DNA from: DATBWZ01 sp036514535
Lineage (GTDB): Bacteria; JAMCPX01; DATBWZ01
Assembly (NCBI GenBank): GCA_036514535.1
Contig: DATBWZ010000038.1
Location: 1-30,602 of the forward strand
Length of the DNA: 30,602 nucleotides
Direction of reading: 5' to 3'
A program made the position numbers and the translations under genes. This document shows, one piece after another, positions 30,401-30,602 of this stretch. Position 1 is the stretch's first letter, and every line of letters begins with the position of its first letter. Below the pieces are notes generated by a model that was not told the DNA's origin, did not search any database, and was given only the letters and a program-made list of their open reading frames with translations.

Positions 30401-30602
30401 TCCTTCATTGCTGTCGGGCTTGCAGGTTTGTAGCTTATGTATGCAACCGGCGGTGTTATATCCACTGCCCATCTGTATTCCGCAGGCAGCAACTCCATAT
30501 TCCCGGCTGCGTCAACTGCCATTACTGAAAATGTATGCTCGCCCTCGGCTAATCCGCTGTATGCCTTCGGTGAACTGCAGTCCTCCCATGCCCCGTAATC
30601 TA
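27490..30602 (-). CDS. Giant secreted or surface protein with Ig-like (Big_5/SbsA-type) repeats, C-terminal part
   Basis: The frame is open through the end of the window, so the N-terminus is missing; about 1037 residues are seen. The first part has an approximately 85-residue repeat of the form AW-x2-C...YSGL-x-G-x-HTFSV-x-x-D-x-AGN...P-x-x-YxW, with pairs of Cys (one and a half copies visible). Then come at least three Ig-like Big_5 domains, marked by YPYNGEKDVSVGTNVYVSF, LRILISEPVDVSSV and NTENNIPVNASVAVVFSEPV, separated by domains I cannot name. Later text has cysteines (CVLINANG...CYN, CDAGEICGS) and Asp/Asn-rich FSDTNGNGVRD, a calcium-type loop. No C-terminal sorting signal or barrel is evident. 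An adhesin or surface-layer role is inferred. Confidence 0.85.
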   Translation of the reverse strand, partial: DYGAWEDCSSPKAYSGLAEGEHTFSVMAVDAAGNMELLPAEYRWAVDITPPVAYISYKPASPTAMKDATFEFGCDEAICGYECSMDSGAWGTCVIPAVYSGLGKGQHTFSVRGIDIAGNVQPAPATYSWDIVATVSGVYPYNGEKDVSVGTNVYVSFTEAVDGASLTAGFILRTGGSPVAGALSISADNKRAVFDPDIPLEGNKVYEVVLNGVTAGGVGLNLPAGGVVSAFRTAGIRVSAGDGLTVLSLEPSGSNFYDFSTLRILISEPVDVSSVVAGSSFKFTRVSDGSQVSGTLMVRGSRLIFDPEVDLVAGEEYSIELTNGIAGLNGEQLTPFGPVSVYPNAGTPKIVDVTTVLSPDIDSVGGDPNLLPVSGLAGEAVNSAEINSRLIGVNNTYLKGTLKAEVMNPGGDFTSIPLLIRKGQVIKATALGINLGGNINTLLNTGELTLTVATDATGYISANPYRDYNKAAPGAVYIDLDVAITAADSRVNSILNQDLADIRLYGEVTVEGTSLVINLSGVTELDVLGAEKAGVTLALRLESANASLPVDSTAPVVSSSYPVNTENNIPVNASVAVVFSEPVKESTLAGKIRLTEGATPVAGSIRVEGSSVIFKPASMLLQNTVYTINVDAGIEDLAGNALGAGITRTFTTQVNNSGNPNAMIVSSMSVGVPCVLINANGTAPGDAGECYNIDHDIYKFSKFLLPLNRNIEVHFTKPVNPVTVTAVSFVVKEKVSGIDVVGSRILGYKSVTFIPNNPWIVGTEYELRLVGGANTLCDAGEICGSDNMPLNTNILNDTGGGGNEGISNEQAGGQDIVIPFIGSAYNPDIGLGLPLIRFSDTNGNGVRDTSAPAEPAFAENSAVLTALGLVDLTTYLSGTLLATVQGYDNANSWMPLEVGVGNWLLGTEMYFSLLVTIDTDRAIIRPADKATGNIRSPAPADADQRPIIELTMNAWMNAVNDTNGEAYLQDEPDTEFVTLTINGRIDFTSDGRMVAVLTNPNDITGIELDLPILGSTNAVISAGNLDVRAVTVPVRQ

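Noticed and set aside
1..30602. CRISPR arrays, rRNA, T-box or riboswitch elements, insertion sequences and phage genes
   Set aside because: I looked for spaced direct repeats, conserved RNA cores and transposase or phage proteins and found none.

Overview
The window reads as chromosomal DNA of a moderately AT-rich Gram-negative bacterium, probably anaerobic. Evidence for a diderm envelope: a site-2 protease of the RseP type, a monofunctional peptidoglycan transglycosylase, phosphatidylserine synthase and decarboxylase, a TRAP-type periplasmic binding protein and a giant Ig-like surface protein. The order ilvD-ilvB-ilvN-ilvC-psd-pssA-leuA and the protein sequences resemble Nitrospirota or Desulfobacterota. 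That placement is an inference; no 16S or other decisive marker is present.

Bases 1-11546 (all minus strand) hold a long run of tightly packed housekeeping genes, read from high to low coordinates: queF, uppS, dxr, rseP, tsaB, then a perfect consensus sigma70-type promoter, a small YdcH/DUF465 gene, ilvD, ilvB, ilvN, ilvC, psd, pssA and the start of leuA. They make preQ1, the undecaprenyl carrier, isoprenoid precursors, the t6A tRNA modification, branched-chain amino acids and phosphatidylethanolamine. Most junctions are stop/start overlaps (ATGA, TTGA, GTGA, TAATG).

Bases 11.6-14.2 kb form a small AT-rich accessory island. It has a hicB-hicA toxin-antitoxin pair, a SIR2-like remnant with an internal stop, a C-terminally altered nucleotidyltransferase with a 106-residue partner gene, and an unusual promoter with four evenly spaced half-sites. 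Two related remnants of the C-terminus of a type IIG-like restriction-methylation enzyme lie at its two ends in the same orientation.

Bases 14.2-25.3 kb return to housekeeping and metabolic genes: a DUF2400 protein, an inositol monophosphatase, moeA, a DUF1646 membrane protein, mtgA, tRNA-Glu(CTC), a sugar-phosphate nucleotidyltransferase, a Nudix CoA pyrophosphatase, an MBL-fold hydrolase, an alpha/beta hydrolase and a glcD-glcF type FAD/iron-sulfur oxidoreductase pair.

Bases 25.3-30.6 kb (minus) carry an envelope or surface module: a giant protein with Ig-like repeats (its start lies beyond the window), a membrane-anchored beta-repeat protein of unknown function, a TRAP-type binding protein without its membrane partners, and a small lysine-rich coiled-coil protein.

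The most unexpected pattern is regulatory. At eight transcription-unit starts (queF, hicB, moeA, DUF1646, mtgA, the sugar nucleotidyltransferase, the MBL hydrolase, glcD) a -10 hexamer, usually with a recognisable -35, ends only 6-9 bases before the start codon. The predicted transcript therefore begins 0-3 bases before the start codon, which suggests routine leaderless translation in this organism.
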